A stretch of 64,000 nucleotides of DNA from Pseudomonas mohnii. Lineage in GTDB: Bacteria; Pseudomonadota; Gammaproteobacteria; Pseudomonadales; Pseudomonadaceae. The translations under genes and the position numbers were made by a program. The notes beneath the pieces are model-generated. The model ran no database searches. It had not been told where the DNA came from and saw only the letters and a program-made list of their open reading frames with translations. Location: the NCBI RefSeq assembly GCF_900105115.1, contig NZ_FNRV01000001.1:4386501-4450500 (forward strand), written 5' to 3'. Numbering within the stretch: position 1 is the stretch's first letter; every line of letters begins with the position of its first letter. This document shows, piece after piece, positions 28,344 through 37,418 of the stretch.

Positions 28344-28724
28344 TCACTCCGGCTTCTGGTAGGTATCAATCACTTCCTGCGCCGCCCGAAACGCGTCGAT
28401 CGCCGCCGGCACGCCGGCATACACCGCGCAATGCAACAGCGCTTCACGAATTTCTTCCACCGTGCAGCCATTGTTCAGCGCGCCGCGCACGTGACCTTTC
28501 AATTCCTGCGGGCACTTCAGCGCTGTCAGGGCGGCGAGGGTGATCAGGCTGCGGGTTTTAAGCGGCAAGCCTTCGCGGCTCCAGACGCTGCCCCAGGCGT
28601 GTTCGTTGACGAAATCCTGCAGCGGCTGGGTGAACTCGGTGGCATTGCCCAGCGCGCGGTCGACGAAGGCGTCGCCCATCACTTGGCGGCGTACTTCAAC
28701 GCCGGTCTTCTTGTTCTCGGTCAT
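28344..28724 (-). CDS. Carboxymuconolactone decarboxylase family protein (PcaC-like)
   Basis: A 126-aa single-domain CMD protein. It shows the family pattern (VMGDAFVDRALGNATEFTQP, LPLKTRSLITLAALTAL and KGHVRGALNNGCTVEEIREA) and aligns by eye with 4-carboxymuconolactone decarboxylase. It has no AhpD-type CxxC pair. Its ATG overlaps the stop of the cation exchanger gene (ATGA), so it is co-translated with it. No other protocatechuate gene is nearby, so the PcaC reaction is only a possibility. Confidence 0.85.
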   Translation of the reverse strand: MTENKKTGVEVRRQVMGDAFVDRALGNATEFTQPLQDFVNEHAWGSVWSREGLPLKTRSLITLAALTALKCPQELKGHVRGALNNGCTVEEIREALLHCAVYAGVPAAIDAFRAAQEVIDTYQKPE

Positions 28725-29782
28725 GGCAATTCTCTCTTGTGGTGTTGGCGATGCCAGGCGCGCAGCGACGTGAACAGCAAAAACGCCACCAGCGCCGGCA
28801 GGACGAAAAACAGCATCAGGTGTTCAAGCTTGCCCGCCAATGGCATGCCGGTGGTGAACGACACCACGTGCAGGCCGTAAGCCAGATACAAACCCAGAAA
28901 CAGCAAGCCCTCGGCGCGGGTCACCCGGTAGCCGGAATAGAACACCGGCAGGCACAGCGCGGCGACGCCGAGCATCACTGGCAGGTCGAAATCCAGGGCA
29001 TTGGGCGATACCGATAGGGGTGTCGGCGCGACCAGTGCGGTAAAGCCCAAAACGCCCAACAGGTTGAACAGGTTGCTGCCAATGACGTTGCCCACCGCGA
29101 TCTCCCGTTCGCCACGGGAGGCGGCGATCAGCGAGGTCGCGAGCTCCGGCAGGGAAGTGCCGATGGCGACGATGGTCAGGCCGATGATCCGTTCCGACAG
29201 TCCCAAATCAGTGGCGACCGCAACCGCCGCGCCCAACAATAAGTGGCCGGCGTACACCAGCATTGCCAGGCCGGCAATGATCATCATCAGACTTTTTAAC
29301 CATGGCGCTTGCACCGGGTGCTCATGAGTCGACTGCGGACGCGCCGAGTGCTTCGACTGACGCAGCAACAGGCCCAGGTACAGCAGCAGTGCGGTCAGGA
29401 GAATGACGCCATCGGCACGGGTCAGCTCTTCATTCCAGGCCAGCACGAACACCAGCAGGCTGGCGCCGATCATCAGCGGAATATCCAGGCGCACCAGTTG
29501 CCGTGAAACTCGCAGGGGGATGATCAGCGCCGACAGTCCGAGGGTCACGAGGATATTGAAAATGCTGCTGCCGATCACGCTGCCGACGGCAATGTCGGCG
29601 TTATGCGCCAGTGTGGCCTGCAGGCTGATGGCCATCTGCGGTGCGCTGCTGCCGAGGGCGACGATGGTCAGGCCGATGATCAGTGGTCGCACATGCAGGC
29701 GCGCGGCCAGGCGCACGGCGGCACGTACCATCAGTTCGGCGCCGGCAATCAGCAGCACCAGGCCGCTGAGCAATTCGATCAC
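28721..29782 (-). CDS. Ca2+/cation antiporter, CaCA (YrbG-like) family
   Basis: Inner-membrane exchanger of 353 aa with two five-helix halves. The second alpha repeat is standard: GTSLPEL with Glu213, then GNVIGSNLFN ending at Asn240. The first repeat is altered: GSSAPQM has Gln49 where the ion-binding Glu is expected, and GSVIGSSIFN has Ser in place of two conserved Asn. A charged loop (RQSKHSARPQSTHEHP) joins the halves. The stop overlaps the start of the PcaC-like gene by 4 bases. Ion specificity is therefore uncertain. Confidence 0.88.
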   Translation of the reverse strand: MIELLSGLVLLIAGAELMVRAAVRLAARLHVRPLIIGLTIVALGSSAPQMAISLQATLAHNADIAVGSVIGSSIFNILVTLGLSALIIPLRVSRQLVRLDIPLMIGASLLVFVLAWNEELTRADGVILLTALLLYLGLLLRQSKHSARPQSTHEHPVQAPWLKSLMMIIAGLAMLVYAGHLLLGAAVAVATDLGLSERIIGLTIVAIGTSLPELATSLIAASRGEREIAVGNVIGSNLFNLLGVLGFTALVAPTPLSVSPNALDFDLPVMLGVAALCLPVFYSGYRVTRAEGLLFLGLYLAYGLHVVSFTTGMPLAGKLEHLMLFFVLPALVAFLLFTSLRAWHRQHHKRELP

Positions 29783-29832
29783 GCTGATCAGGGGTAAATC
29801 GGCTAGTCCGAAGATGGTCGGGGCTCCGTTTG

Positions 29833-30207
29833 TCAGTCGTCGAGGGCTTGCACGCGAACCCGCGCAGTGCCGCTCTTGAGCATGCCCAGGCGTTCGGCGG
29901 CCTCATGGGACAGGTCGATCAGGCGCCCACGGGTATGCGGCCCACGATCGTTGATGCGGACCACGCAGGATTTGTCGTTGTTCAGGTTGGTGACCTTCAC
30001 TCGCGTGCCGAAGGGAAGCTGGCGATGGGCGGCGGTCAGGGAATTCCGGTCGAAACGCTCGCCGCTGGCGGTGCGTTTACCTTGGTGTTTGGCGCCGTAG
30101 TACGAGGCCATGCCGGTCTTGTCGTAGCCGTGTGGGTCGACGATATCGTTACTCGCGCAGCCGGCGAGGAGGGAAAGGAGGGCGCAGGCGCCGAGCAGAC
30201 GTTTCAT
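29833..30207 (-). CDS. RlpA-like double-psi beta-barrel lipoprotein
   Basis: A 124-aa lipoprotein: signal MKRLLGACALLSLLAGC with lipobox LLAGC (Cys17), then the RlpA double-psi beta-barrel domain (GMASYYGAKHQGKRTASGE, LPFGTRVKVTNLNN, VRINDRGPH). RlpA proteins are septal lytic transglycosylases or their relatives; this one has no SPOR domain and is short, so it is a minor RlpA-like paralog. The Asp in INDRGP and the His after it are the family's active-site candidates. Start at 30207; the open frame to 30345 is REP-derived. Confidence 0.88.
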   Translation of the reverse strand: MKRLLGACALLSLLAGCASNDIVDPHGYDKTGMASYYGAKHQGKRTASGERFDRNSLTAAHRQLPFGTRVKVTNLNNDKSCVVRINDRGPHTRGRLIDLSHEAAERLGMLKSGTARVRVQALDD

Positions 30208-30228
30208 TCGAAGGTTTCCCGAAACAAA

Positions 30229-30312
30229 CTGTAGGAGCGAGCCAGCTCGCGATGGAGAGTCAGCCACATCGGGGCCAACTGACTTTCCATCGCGAGCAGG
30301 CTCGCTCCTACA
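30229..30312. repeat. REPIN
   Basis: Arms CTGTAGGAGCGAGCCAGCTC (30229) and GAGCAGGCTCGCTCCTACA (to 30312). The first arm has CA instead of CT in the two-base centre of the palindrome. Confidence 0.87.
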
Positions 30313-30319
30313 AGGTTTT

Positions 30320-30342
30320 GAGCCAGGTTTAAAAACTGGCTC
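30320..30342 (-). terminator. Possible terminator of gatCAB
   Basis: GAGCCAG and CTGGCTC flank a T/A-rich loop 9 bp after the gatB stop codon. No clear T tract follows, so it is a weak candidate. Confidence 0.35.
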
Positions 30343-30350
30343 CATTTCTA

Positions 30351-31796
30351 TCAGCCTTCGAGCTTGCTTTTCAGCAATTCGTTCACTTGTTGCGGGTTGG
30401 CCTTGCCTTTGGAGGCTTTCATGGCCTGGCCGACGAAGAAGCCGAACATCTTGCCGCGCTTGGCTTCGTCTGCCGCACGGTACTGCTCGACTTGCTCGGC
30501 GTTGGCCGCGAGCATTTCGTCCAGCACCGCCGAGATGGCGCCGGTGTCGGTCACTTGCTTCAGGCCGCGCTTGTCGATGATCTCGTCCGCGCTGCCTTCG
30601 CCGTTGGCCATGGCTTCAAACACAACCTTGGCGATTTTGCCCGAGATGGTGTTGTCCTTGATCCGCAACAGCATGCCGCCCAGTTGCTCGGCGGAAACCG
30701 GCGACGCTTCGATGTCCAGGCCTTGTTTGTTGAGCAGGCTGCCCAACTCGACCATCACCCAGTTCGCTGCCAGTTTGGCGTCGCCGCTGATGCTGGCGAC
30801 TTGCTCGAAGTAGTCCGCCTGCTCGCGGCTGGTGGCCAGCACGTTGGCGTCGTACACCGACAGACCGAACTGCTCCTGGAAGCGCTCGCGTTTCTGTGGT
30901 GGCAATTCCGGCAGGGTGGCGCGCACGTCATCGAGGAACGCGTTTTCAATCACGACGGGCAGCAGGTCCGGATCGGGGAAGTAACGGTAGTCGTTGGCTT
31001 CCTCTTTGCTGCGCATTGGACGGGTTTCGTCCTTGTTCGGATCGTACAGGCGGGTTTGCTGGATCACCTTGCCGCCGTCTTCGATCAGTTCGATCTGACG
31101 CTGGATTTCGCTGTTGATCGCCTTCTCGATGAAGCGGAACGAGTTGACGTTCTTGATCTCGCAGCGGGTACCGAACTCGGCCTGGCCTTTCGGACGGATC
31201 GACACGTTGCAGTCGCAACGCAGCGAACCCTCGGCCATGTTGCCGTCGCAGATGCCCAGGTAACGCACCAGTGCGTGGATCGCCTTGACGTAGGCCACGG
31301 CTTCCTTGGCGCTGCGCATGTCCGGCTCGGAAACGATCTCCAGCAACGGTGTGCCGGCACGGTTCAGGTCGATGCCGGTGGCACCGTTGAACTCCTCGTG
31401 CAGGCTCTTGCCGGCGTCTTCTTCCAGGTGCGCGCGGGTGATGCCGACACGTTTGACCGTGCCGTCTTCCAGGGCGATGTCCAGGTGGCCCTTGCCGACG
31501 ATCGGCAATTCCATCTGGCTGATCTGGTAGCCCTTGGGCAGGTCCGGGTAGAAGTAGTTCTTGCGGGCGAACACGTTGTGCTGGCCGATCTCGGCGTCAA
31601 TCGCCAGACCGAACATCACCGCCATGCGCACCGCTTCCTGGTTCAGCACCGGCAGTACGCCGGGCATGCCCAGGTCGATCAGGCTGGCCTGGGTGTTCGG
31701 CTCGGAGCCGAACGTGGTGGAACTACCGGAAAAGATTTTCGACCGGGTGGTGAGCTGGGTATGAATCTCCAGCCCGATCACGACTTCCCATTGCAT
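30351..31796 (-). CDS. gatB: Aspartyl/glutamyl-tRNA amidotransferase subunit B
   Basis: Subunit of the GatCAB amidotransferase that converts misacylated Asp-tRNA(Asn) or Glu-tRNA(Gln) to the amide. The 481-aa protein opens [20 protein letters not shown], has the GatB signature [11 protein letters not shown] with [17 protein letters not shown], the cradle Cys cluster [20 protein letters not shown] and the C-terminal YqeY-like helical tail. GAGGAG precedes the ATG. It is normally close behind gatA, but here a 149-bp gap carrying an inverted-repeat element separates them. Confidence 0.97.
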   Translation of the reverse strand: MQWEVVIGLEIHTQLTTRSKIFSGSSTTFGSEPNTQASLIDLGMPGVLPVLNQEAVRMAVMFGLAIDAEIGQHNVFARKNYFYPDLPKGYQISQMELPIVGKGHLDIALEDGTVKRVGITRAHLEEDAGKSLHEEFNGATGIDLNRAGTPLLEIVSEPDMRSAKEAVAYVKAIHALVRYLGICDGNMAEGSLRCDCNVSIRPKGQAEFGTRCEIKNVNSFRFIEKAINSEIQRQIELIEDGGKVIQQTRLYDPNKDETRPMRSKEEANDYRYFPDPDLLPVVIENAFLDDVRATLPELPPQKRERFQEQFGLSVYDANVLATSREQADYFEQVASISGDAKLAANWVMVELGSLLNKQGLDIEASPVSAEQLGGMLLRIKDNTISGKIAKVVFEAMANGEGSADEIIDKRGLKQVTDTGAISAVLDEMLAANAEQVEQYRAADEAKRGKMFGFFVGQAMKASKGKANPQQVNELLKSKLEG

Positions 31797-31821
31797 GTGT
31801 GTCTCCTCAGAAGCCTTTGCT

Positions 31822-31955
31822 GGGGATTTTGAAACGTCGCGAGCGAAGGTAAGGCAAGGCGAAAACTGGCGAGTAAGCGGAGTTGACTTTAGTCAATGAG
31901 CATTACGAGCCAGTTTTCAACGCAGCATTACCGAGCGCAGCAGTTTCAAAACCCC
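31822..31955. repeat. 134-bp imperfect inverted-repeat element between gatA and gatB
   Basis: The ends GGGGATTTTGAAAC (31822) and GTTTCAAAACCCC (to 31955) are inverted, as are the inner GAAAACTGGC (31861) and GCCAGTTTTC (31909), with the centre TTGAC-TTTA-GTCAA (31883-31896). The whole can fold into one long stem. It differs from the REP elements. The last codons and TGA of gatA are inside its right end. It may belong to the larger intergenic repeat families described in P. fluorescens. Confidence 0.75.
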
Positions 31956-33397
31956 TGCGGGGTGCGGGTGTGCCAATCAGTGTTTAACTGATACTGGTGG
32001 GCAACGTTCAACAGGCGACCTTCCTGGAAGTACGGAGCGAGCAATTGCACGCCGACCGGCAAGCCATCGACAAAACCGGCAGGCATGGACAAGCCCGGCA
32101 GGCCAGCGAGGTTGGCGGTGATGGTGTAGACGTCTTCCAGGTACGCAGCGACCGGGTCGCTGTTCTTGGCGCCGAGCTTCCAGGCCGGGTTCGGCGTGGT
32201 TGGGCCGAGGATGATGTCGACCTCGTTGAAGGCCGCCATGAAGTCGTTCTTGATCAAGCGACGGATCTTCTGCGCCTTCAGGTAGTAGGCATCGTAGTAA
32301 CCGGCCGACAGTGCGTAGGCGCCAACCATGATCCGGCGCTGCACTTCCGGACCGAAGCCTTCGCCGCGGGAGCGTTTGTACAGGTCTATCAGGTTGACCG
32401 GGTTTTCGCAGCGGTAGCCGAAGCGCACGCCGTCGAAACGCGACAGGTTGGAAGAGGCTTCCGCCGGGGCGATCACGTAGTACGCAGGGATCGCGTGCTG
32501 CATGTTCGGCAGGCTGATTTCCTTGATCACGGCGCCGAGCTTTTCCAGCTCCTTGACGCTGTTGTGGATCAGATCGGCGATGCGCGGGTCGAGACCGGCG
32601 CTGAAATACTCTTTAGGCACGCCAATGCGCAGGCCTTGCAGCGAGCCGTTGAGGCTGGCGCTGTAGTCCGGCACGGGCTCGTCGATGCTGGTGGAGTCGT
32701 TCGGATCGAAGCCGGCCATACCCTGCAACAAAATGGCGCAGTCTTCGGCCGTGCGCGCCAACGGGCCACCCTGATCGAGGCTCGAGGCGTAGGCGATCAT
32801 GCCCCAGCGCGAAACGCGACCGTACGTCGGTTTCAGACCGGTAAGGTTGGTCAATGCGGCGGGCTGACGAATGGACCCGCCCGTGTCGGTGCCGGTGGCT
32901 GCCGGCAACAGACGAGCGGCAACGGCCGCGGCCGAACCGCCGGACGAACCGCCAGGCACGTATTCCAGGTTCCACGGGTTTTTCACGGCGCCGTAGTAAC
33001 TCGATTCGTTGGCCGAACCCATGGCGAATTCGTCCATGTTGGTCTTGCCCAGGGTCACGGCCCCGGCGGCGGCCAGCTTGGCGACGACGGTGGCGTCGTA
33101 CGGTGCTTTAAAGTTGTCGAGCATCTTCGAGCCGCAGCTGGTGCGGATACCCTGGGTGCAGAACAGGTCTTTGTGGGCGATCGGCGCGCCGAGCAGGGCG
33201 CCGCTCTCACCGTTGGCCCGGCGGGCGTCAGCGGCTTTCGCCTGCGTGAGCGCCAGGTCCTCGGTGAGGCTGATGAAACTGTTGAGCTGTGGATCGAGCT
33301 GGGCGATACGCGCCAGCAGGACTTTGGTCAGCTCTTCGGAGGAAAACTTTTTATCGGCGAGTCCGCGGGCGATCTCGGCCAGAGTCAATTGATGCAT
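31946..33397 (-). CDS. gatA: Aspartyl/glutamyl-tRNA amidotransferase subunit A
   Basis: Amidase subunit of GatCAB, 483 aa, that releases ammonia from glutamine. The catalytic triad is Lys76 (IAHKDLFC), Ser151 ([11 protein letters not shown]) and Ser175 ([12 protein letters not shown]), with the same spacing as the B. subtilis enzyme (79/154/178). It follows gatC by 16 bp. The stop codon and the last two residues (GF) are supplied by the terminal sequence GGGGTTTTGA of the inverted-repeat element downstream, so the original C-terminus may have been changed. Confidence 0.97.
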   Translation of the reverse strand: MHQLTLAEIARGLADKKFSSEELTKVLLARIAQLDPQLNSFISLTEDLALTQAKAADARRANGESGALLGAPIAHKDLFCTQGIRTSCGSKMLDNFKAPYDATVVAKLAAAGAVTLGKTNMDEFAMGSANESSYYGAVKNPWNLEYVPGGSSGGSAAAVAARLLPAATGTDTGGSIRQPAALTNLTGLKPTYGRVSRWGMIAYASSLDQGGPLARTAEDCAILLQGMAGFDPNDSTSIDEPVPDYSASLNGSLQGLRIGVPKEYFSAGLDPRIADLIHNSVKELEKLGAVIKEISLPNMQHAIPAYYVIAPAEASSNLSRFDGVRFGYRCENPVNLIDLYKRSRGEGFGPEVQRRIMVGAYALSAGYYDAYYLKAQKIRRLIKNDFMAAFNEVDIILGPTTPNPAWKLGAKNSDPVAAYLEDVYTITANLAGLPGLSMPAGFVDGLPVGVQLLAPYFQEGRLLNVAHQYQLNTDWHTRTPQGF

Positions 33398-33413
33398 TGC
33401 AGGCTCTTTCCCT

Positions 33414-33701
33414 TTAGTCGATGACTTTCGGAACCAGGTACAGGCCGTTTTCGACCGCTGGTGCGATGGACTGGTAAGCCTCGCGATGATTGGTCTCGGT
33501 CACGACGTCTGCACGCAGGCGCTGGCTGGCTTCCAGTGGGTGGGCGAGCGGTTCGATACCGTCGGTATTGACCGCCTGCATTTCGTCGACCAGCCCGAGA
33601 ATGCTGTTGAGGGCTGAAGTGATATGTGGAAGATCGGCTTCATTGAGGCCCAGACAGGCCAGATGAGCGATTTTTTCCACGTCGGAGCGTTCAAGCGCCA
33701 T
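33414..33701 (-). CDS. gatC: Aspartyl/glutamyl-tRNA amidotransferase subunit C
   Basis: Small 95-aa subunit that wraps around and stabilises GatA-GatB. The family start [19 protein letters not shown] and the ending [21 protein letters not shown], shortened here, are typical. It is the first gene of the gatCAB operon and divergent from mreB. GGAGA lies before the ATG. Confidence 0.96.
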   Translation of the reverse strand: MALERSDVEKIAHLACLGLNEADLPHITSALNSILGLVDEMQAVNTDGIEPLAHPLEASQRLRADVVTETNHREAYQSIAPAVENGLYLVPKVID

Positions 33702-34950
<1,249 letters not shown>

Positions 34951-34977
34951 GTCGCCGGATTGCCTCTATGCTGTTGA

Positions 34978-35013
34978 GCGCGCAGGCGGCACTTTGCAGT
35001 GCTGCCTGTTCGC
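34978..35013 (+). other. Hairpin in the mreB-mreC gap
   Basis: GCGCAGGCGGCACT pairs imperfectly with AGTGCTGCCTGTTCGC around a 4-base loop. It is followed by a pyrimidine-rich but not T-only stretch, so it may attenuate or stabilise the mreB message relative to mreCD. Confidence 0.5.
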
Positions 35014-35092
35014 GTTTATCTTCTGTCGTCTGCATCCAGGCCGGTTTGATGCCGTATGAGTAAAGAGAACAATTGCCTGGGAGGAGCGGCTT

Positions 35093-36229
35093 ATTAAACC
35101 GCTTTTCTCCAAAGGTCCCTCACTGGGCGTGCGCGTGTTGGTGCTGGTCGTGCTTTCGATCGCGCTGATGGTGGTCGATGCCCGCTTCACACTGCTCAAG
35201 CCAGTGCGTAGCCAAATGTCGCTGGTGCTGATGCAGTCCTACTGGATCACCGACCTGCCGCAGCGGCTATGGCAAGGTGTGGCCAGCCAGTTCGGCAGCC
35301 GGACCGAGCTCGTCGCCGAAAACGAAAAGCTCAAGACCGAGAACCTGTTGTTGCAGGGGCGCATGCAAAAGCTTGCCGCGCTGACCGAGCAGAACGTTCG
35401 GCTGCGCGAGTTGCTCAACTCTTCGGCGCTGGTGAACGAGAAGGTCGAAGTGGCCGAGCTGATCGGCATGGACCCCAATCCCTTTACCCATCGCATCATC
35501 ATCAACAAAGGTGAGCGCGACGGCGTGGTCCTCGGTCAGCCGGTGCTCGATGCCCGGGGTTTGATGGGGCAGGTGGTCGAGTTGATGCCGTACACCTCCC
35601 GCGTCCTGTTGCTGACCGATTCCACCCACAGCATTCCGGTGCAGGTAAACCGCAACGGTCTGCGGGCGATCGCCAGTGGCACCGGCAATCCGGAGCGCCT
35701 GGAACTGCGTCATGTGGCCGATACCGCTGACATCAAGGAAGGTGATCTGCTGGTCAGCTCCGGCCTTGGCCAACGCTTCCCGGCGGGTTACCCGGTGGCG
35801 ACGGTCAAGGAAGTGATTCACGACTCCGGTCAGCCATTCGCCATTGTTCGCGCCGTGCCGACGGCTGCGCTGAACCGCAGCCGATACCTGCTGCTGGTGT
35901 TCAGCGACACCCGTACCCCTGAAGAACGTGCCAACGACGCTGCCCAGGCGCAGGAATCACTGGATGCGCAGGGTGGTGGACCGATCATTCCGGCGACCGT
36001 GCCCAAGCCGGCCATCGTTCCGACTCCGGCTCCGGCTGCCCCGGTGGCCCCGGCAGTGCCTGCTACCGTACCGGCGGCCACAACCCCGGCCAAACCAGGC
36101 GTTAAACATCCCAAGCCGTCCACGACCACAGCTGCGCCAGCCAAACCGCCGGCGGCACAACCCGCCGTAGTCAAACCTGTTGCCAAACCGCCTGTCTCCG
36201 CGCCGGCTACCACTGGGGGACGAGAATAA
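35093..36229 (+). CDS. mreC: Rod shape-determining protein MreC, probable ATT start
   Basis: Membrane-anchored periplasmic protein that links MreB to the wall synthases, 378 aa from the start chosen here. One membrane helix (about 12-30) is followed by a coiled coil ([20 protein letters not shown]), two beta domains ([19 protein letters not shown] and later [20 protein letters not shown]), then an unusual Pro/Ala-rich tail of about 85 residues. No ATG, GTG or TTG is near the strong site GGGAGGAG (35079-35086); the only well-spaced codon is ATT at 35093, giving [12 protein letters not shown]. The GTG at 35129 lacks a ribosome site and would cut the cytoplasmic stub. The stop overlaps mreD by one base. 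Confidence 0.9.
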   Translation: MKPLFSKGPSLGVRVLVLVVLSIALMVVDARFTLLKPVRSQMSLVLMQSYWITDLPQRLWQGVASQFGSRTELVAENEKLKTENLLLQGRMQKLAALTEQNVRLRELLNSSALVNEKVEVAELIGMDPNPFTHRIIINKGERDGVVLGQPVLDARGLMGQVVELMPYTSRVLLLTDSTHSIPVQVNRNGLRAIASGTGNPERLELRHVADTADIKEGDLLVSSGLGQRFPAGYPVATVKEVIHDSGQPFAIVRAVPTAALNRSRYLLLVFSDTRTPEERANDAAQAQESLDAQGGGPIIPATVPKPAIVPTPAPAAPVAPAVPATVPAATTPAKPGVKHPKPSTTTAAPAKPPAAQPAVVKPVAKPPVSAPATTGGRE

Positions 36230-36720
36230 TGGCTGGTGTCAAAGCCTCCCGAAACGGCTGGATCGTCTGGCTGACCTTCGCCATTGGCATGCTGCTCAGC
36301 GTTTCGCCGCTGCCGCAGTTCATGGAAATCCTTCGTCCTCTATGGCTGGCCTTGTTGCTGGCGTTCTGGGCATTGACCCTGCCGCAGAAGGTCGGGATGG
36401 TCACCGCGTGGTGCCTGGGCCTGACCGAGGATGTGCTGTATGGCACGTTGCTGGGGCAAAATGCCTTGATCCTGACGTTGATCACCTACCTGGTGCTGGC
36501 GTTGCAACAACGCTTGCGGATGTTCCCGATGTGGCAACAAAGCCTGGTGATCCTGGTGATCTTCGGCCTCGCGCAGTTGGTCCAGTTGTGGCTCAGCGCC
36601 CTGACCGGCAATCGCCAGCCGACGCTGGCGCTGGTGTTGCCGGCACTGGTCAGTGCCTTGCTCTGGCCATGGATCAGCTTCGGTTTGCGCGGATTGCGCC
36701 GACGTTACAAAATCAACTGA
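36229..36720 (+). CDS. mreD: Rod shape-determining protein MreD
   Basis: Integral membrane partner of MreC, 163 aa with about five hydrophobic helices. Family hallmarks are [21 protein letters not shown], shortened here, and the [18 protein letters not shown] segment. The start overlaps the mreC stop (TAATG). maf follows after 44 bp. Confidence 0.95.
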   Translation: MAGVKASRNGWIVWLTFAIGMLLSVSPLPQFMEILRPLWLALLLAFWALTLPQKVGMVTAWCLGLTEDVLYGTLLGQNALILTLITYLVLALQQRLRMFPMWQQSLVILVIFGLAQLVQLWLSALTGNRQPTLALVLPALVSALLWPWISFGLRGLRRRYKIN

Positions 36721-36764
36721 TTCGGTCAGGCATTTGCCCACACCATGACAAGGGAGATGTCTTG

Positions 36765-37361
36765 ATGAAACCGCTGTACCTCGCCTCTGGCTCGCCGCGT
36801 CGGCGTGAACTGCTCACGCAGATTGGCGTTCCGTTTTCCGCCATCAGTGCGGACATCGATGAAACCCCATTGCCCCAGGAGTCCCCGGCAGCCTATGTCG
36901 AGCGTCTGGCGCGCGGCAAGGCTGCGGCCGGGCGCGATGTCGTGGGGGCCGGCGCTCCGTTTTGCGTGCTGGGAGCCGATACCGCCGTGGTGCTCGACGG
37001 GAAAATTCTCGGCAAGCCGGTTGATGAAGCTGACGCTTGCGCCATGCTGAAGATGTTGTCCGGGTGTGAGCATGAAGTCCTGACGGCGATCGCTGTACTT
37101 GAAGGTGAGCGTTGTGAGTCGCGGGTGGTGCGTAGCGTGGTGCGTTTTCGCCCGATAAGCAGCGATGAGGCAACGACCTACTGGGCCAGCGGCGAGCCGA
37201 GGGACAAGGCGGGTGGTTATGGAATACAAGGACTGGGTGCGGTGTTTGTCGCCGGGCTCAATGGAAGTTACTCGGCGGTGGTTGGCTTGCCGCTGTGCGA
37301 AACCGCAGAACTGCTCGGCCATTTCGGCATACCCTGTTGGCAAAACCATAATGCGCGTTAA
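36765..37361 (+). CDS. maf: Maf-family nucleoside triphosphate pyrophosphatase (YhdE type)
   Basis: Hydrolyses non-canonical or excess dTTP/UTP to the monophosphate. The 198-aa protein starts [17 protein letters not shown] with the conserved SxSPRR motif, and has VLGADTAV (catalytic Asp) and [13 protein letters not shown]. The ATG at 36765 has AGGGAG upstream. The same frame is open from 36180, but that is out-of-frame mreC sequence. It is part of the mre cluster and conserved in that place in pseudomonads. Confidence 0.94.
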   Translation: MKPLYLASGSPRRRELLTQIGVPFSAISADIDETPLPQESPAAYVERLARGKAAAGRDVVGAGAPFCVLGADTAVVLDGKILGKPVDEADACAMLKMLSGCEHEVLTAIAVLEGERCESRVVRSVVRFRPISSDEATTYWASGEPRDKAGGYGIQGLGAVFVAGLNGSYSAVVGLPLCETAELLGHFGIPCWQNHNAR

Positions 37362-37418
37362 GCGTTGTACTGACCAGATGTGGCCATTACCGTGAACATG
37401 CCTGAACGAGACCCTGCC

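Noticed and set aside
16427..30312. Repeated palindromes considered as a CRISPR array
   Set aside because: Units are scattered over kilobases, occur as inverted pairs with unequal spacers and no cas genes; they are REP/REPIN elements.
18529..30312. Region considered as a genomic island or prophage
   Set aside because: No integrase, transposase, tRNA target, phage genes or direct repeat ends are seen; it is treated only as a variable catabolic stretch.
35129..35131. GTG as the mreC start codon
   Set aside because: No Shine-Dalgarno lies at a usable distance, and it would discard residues that belong to the cytoplasmic stub of MreC.
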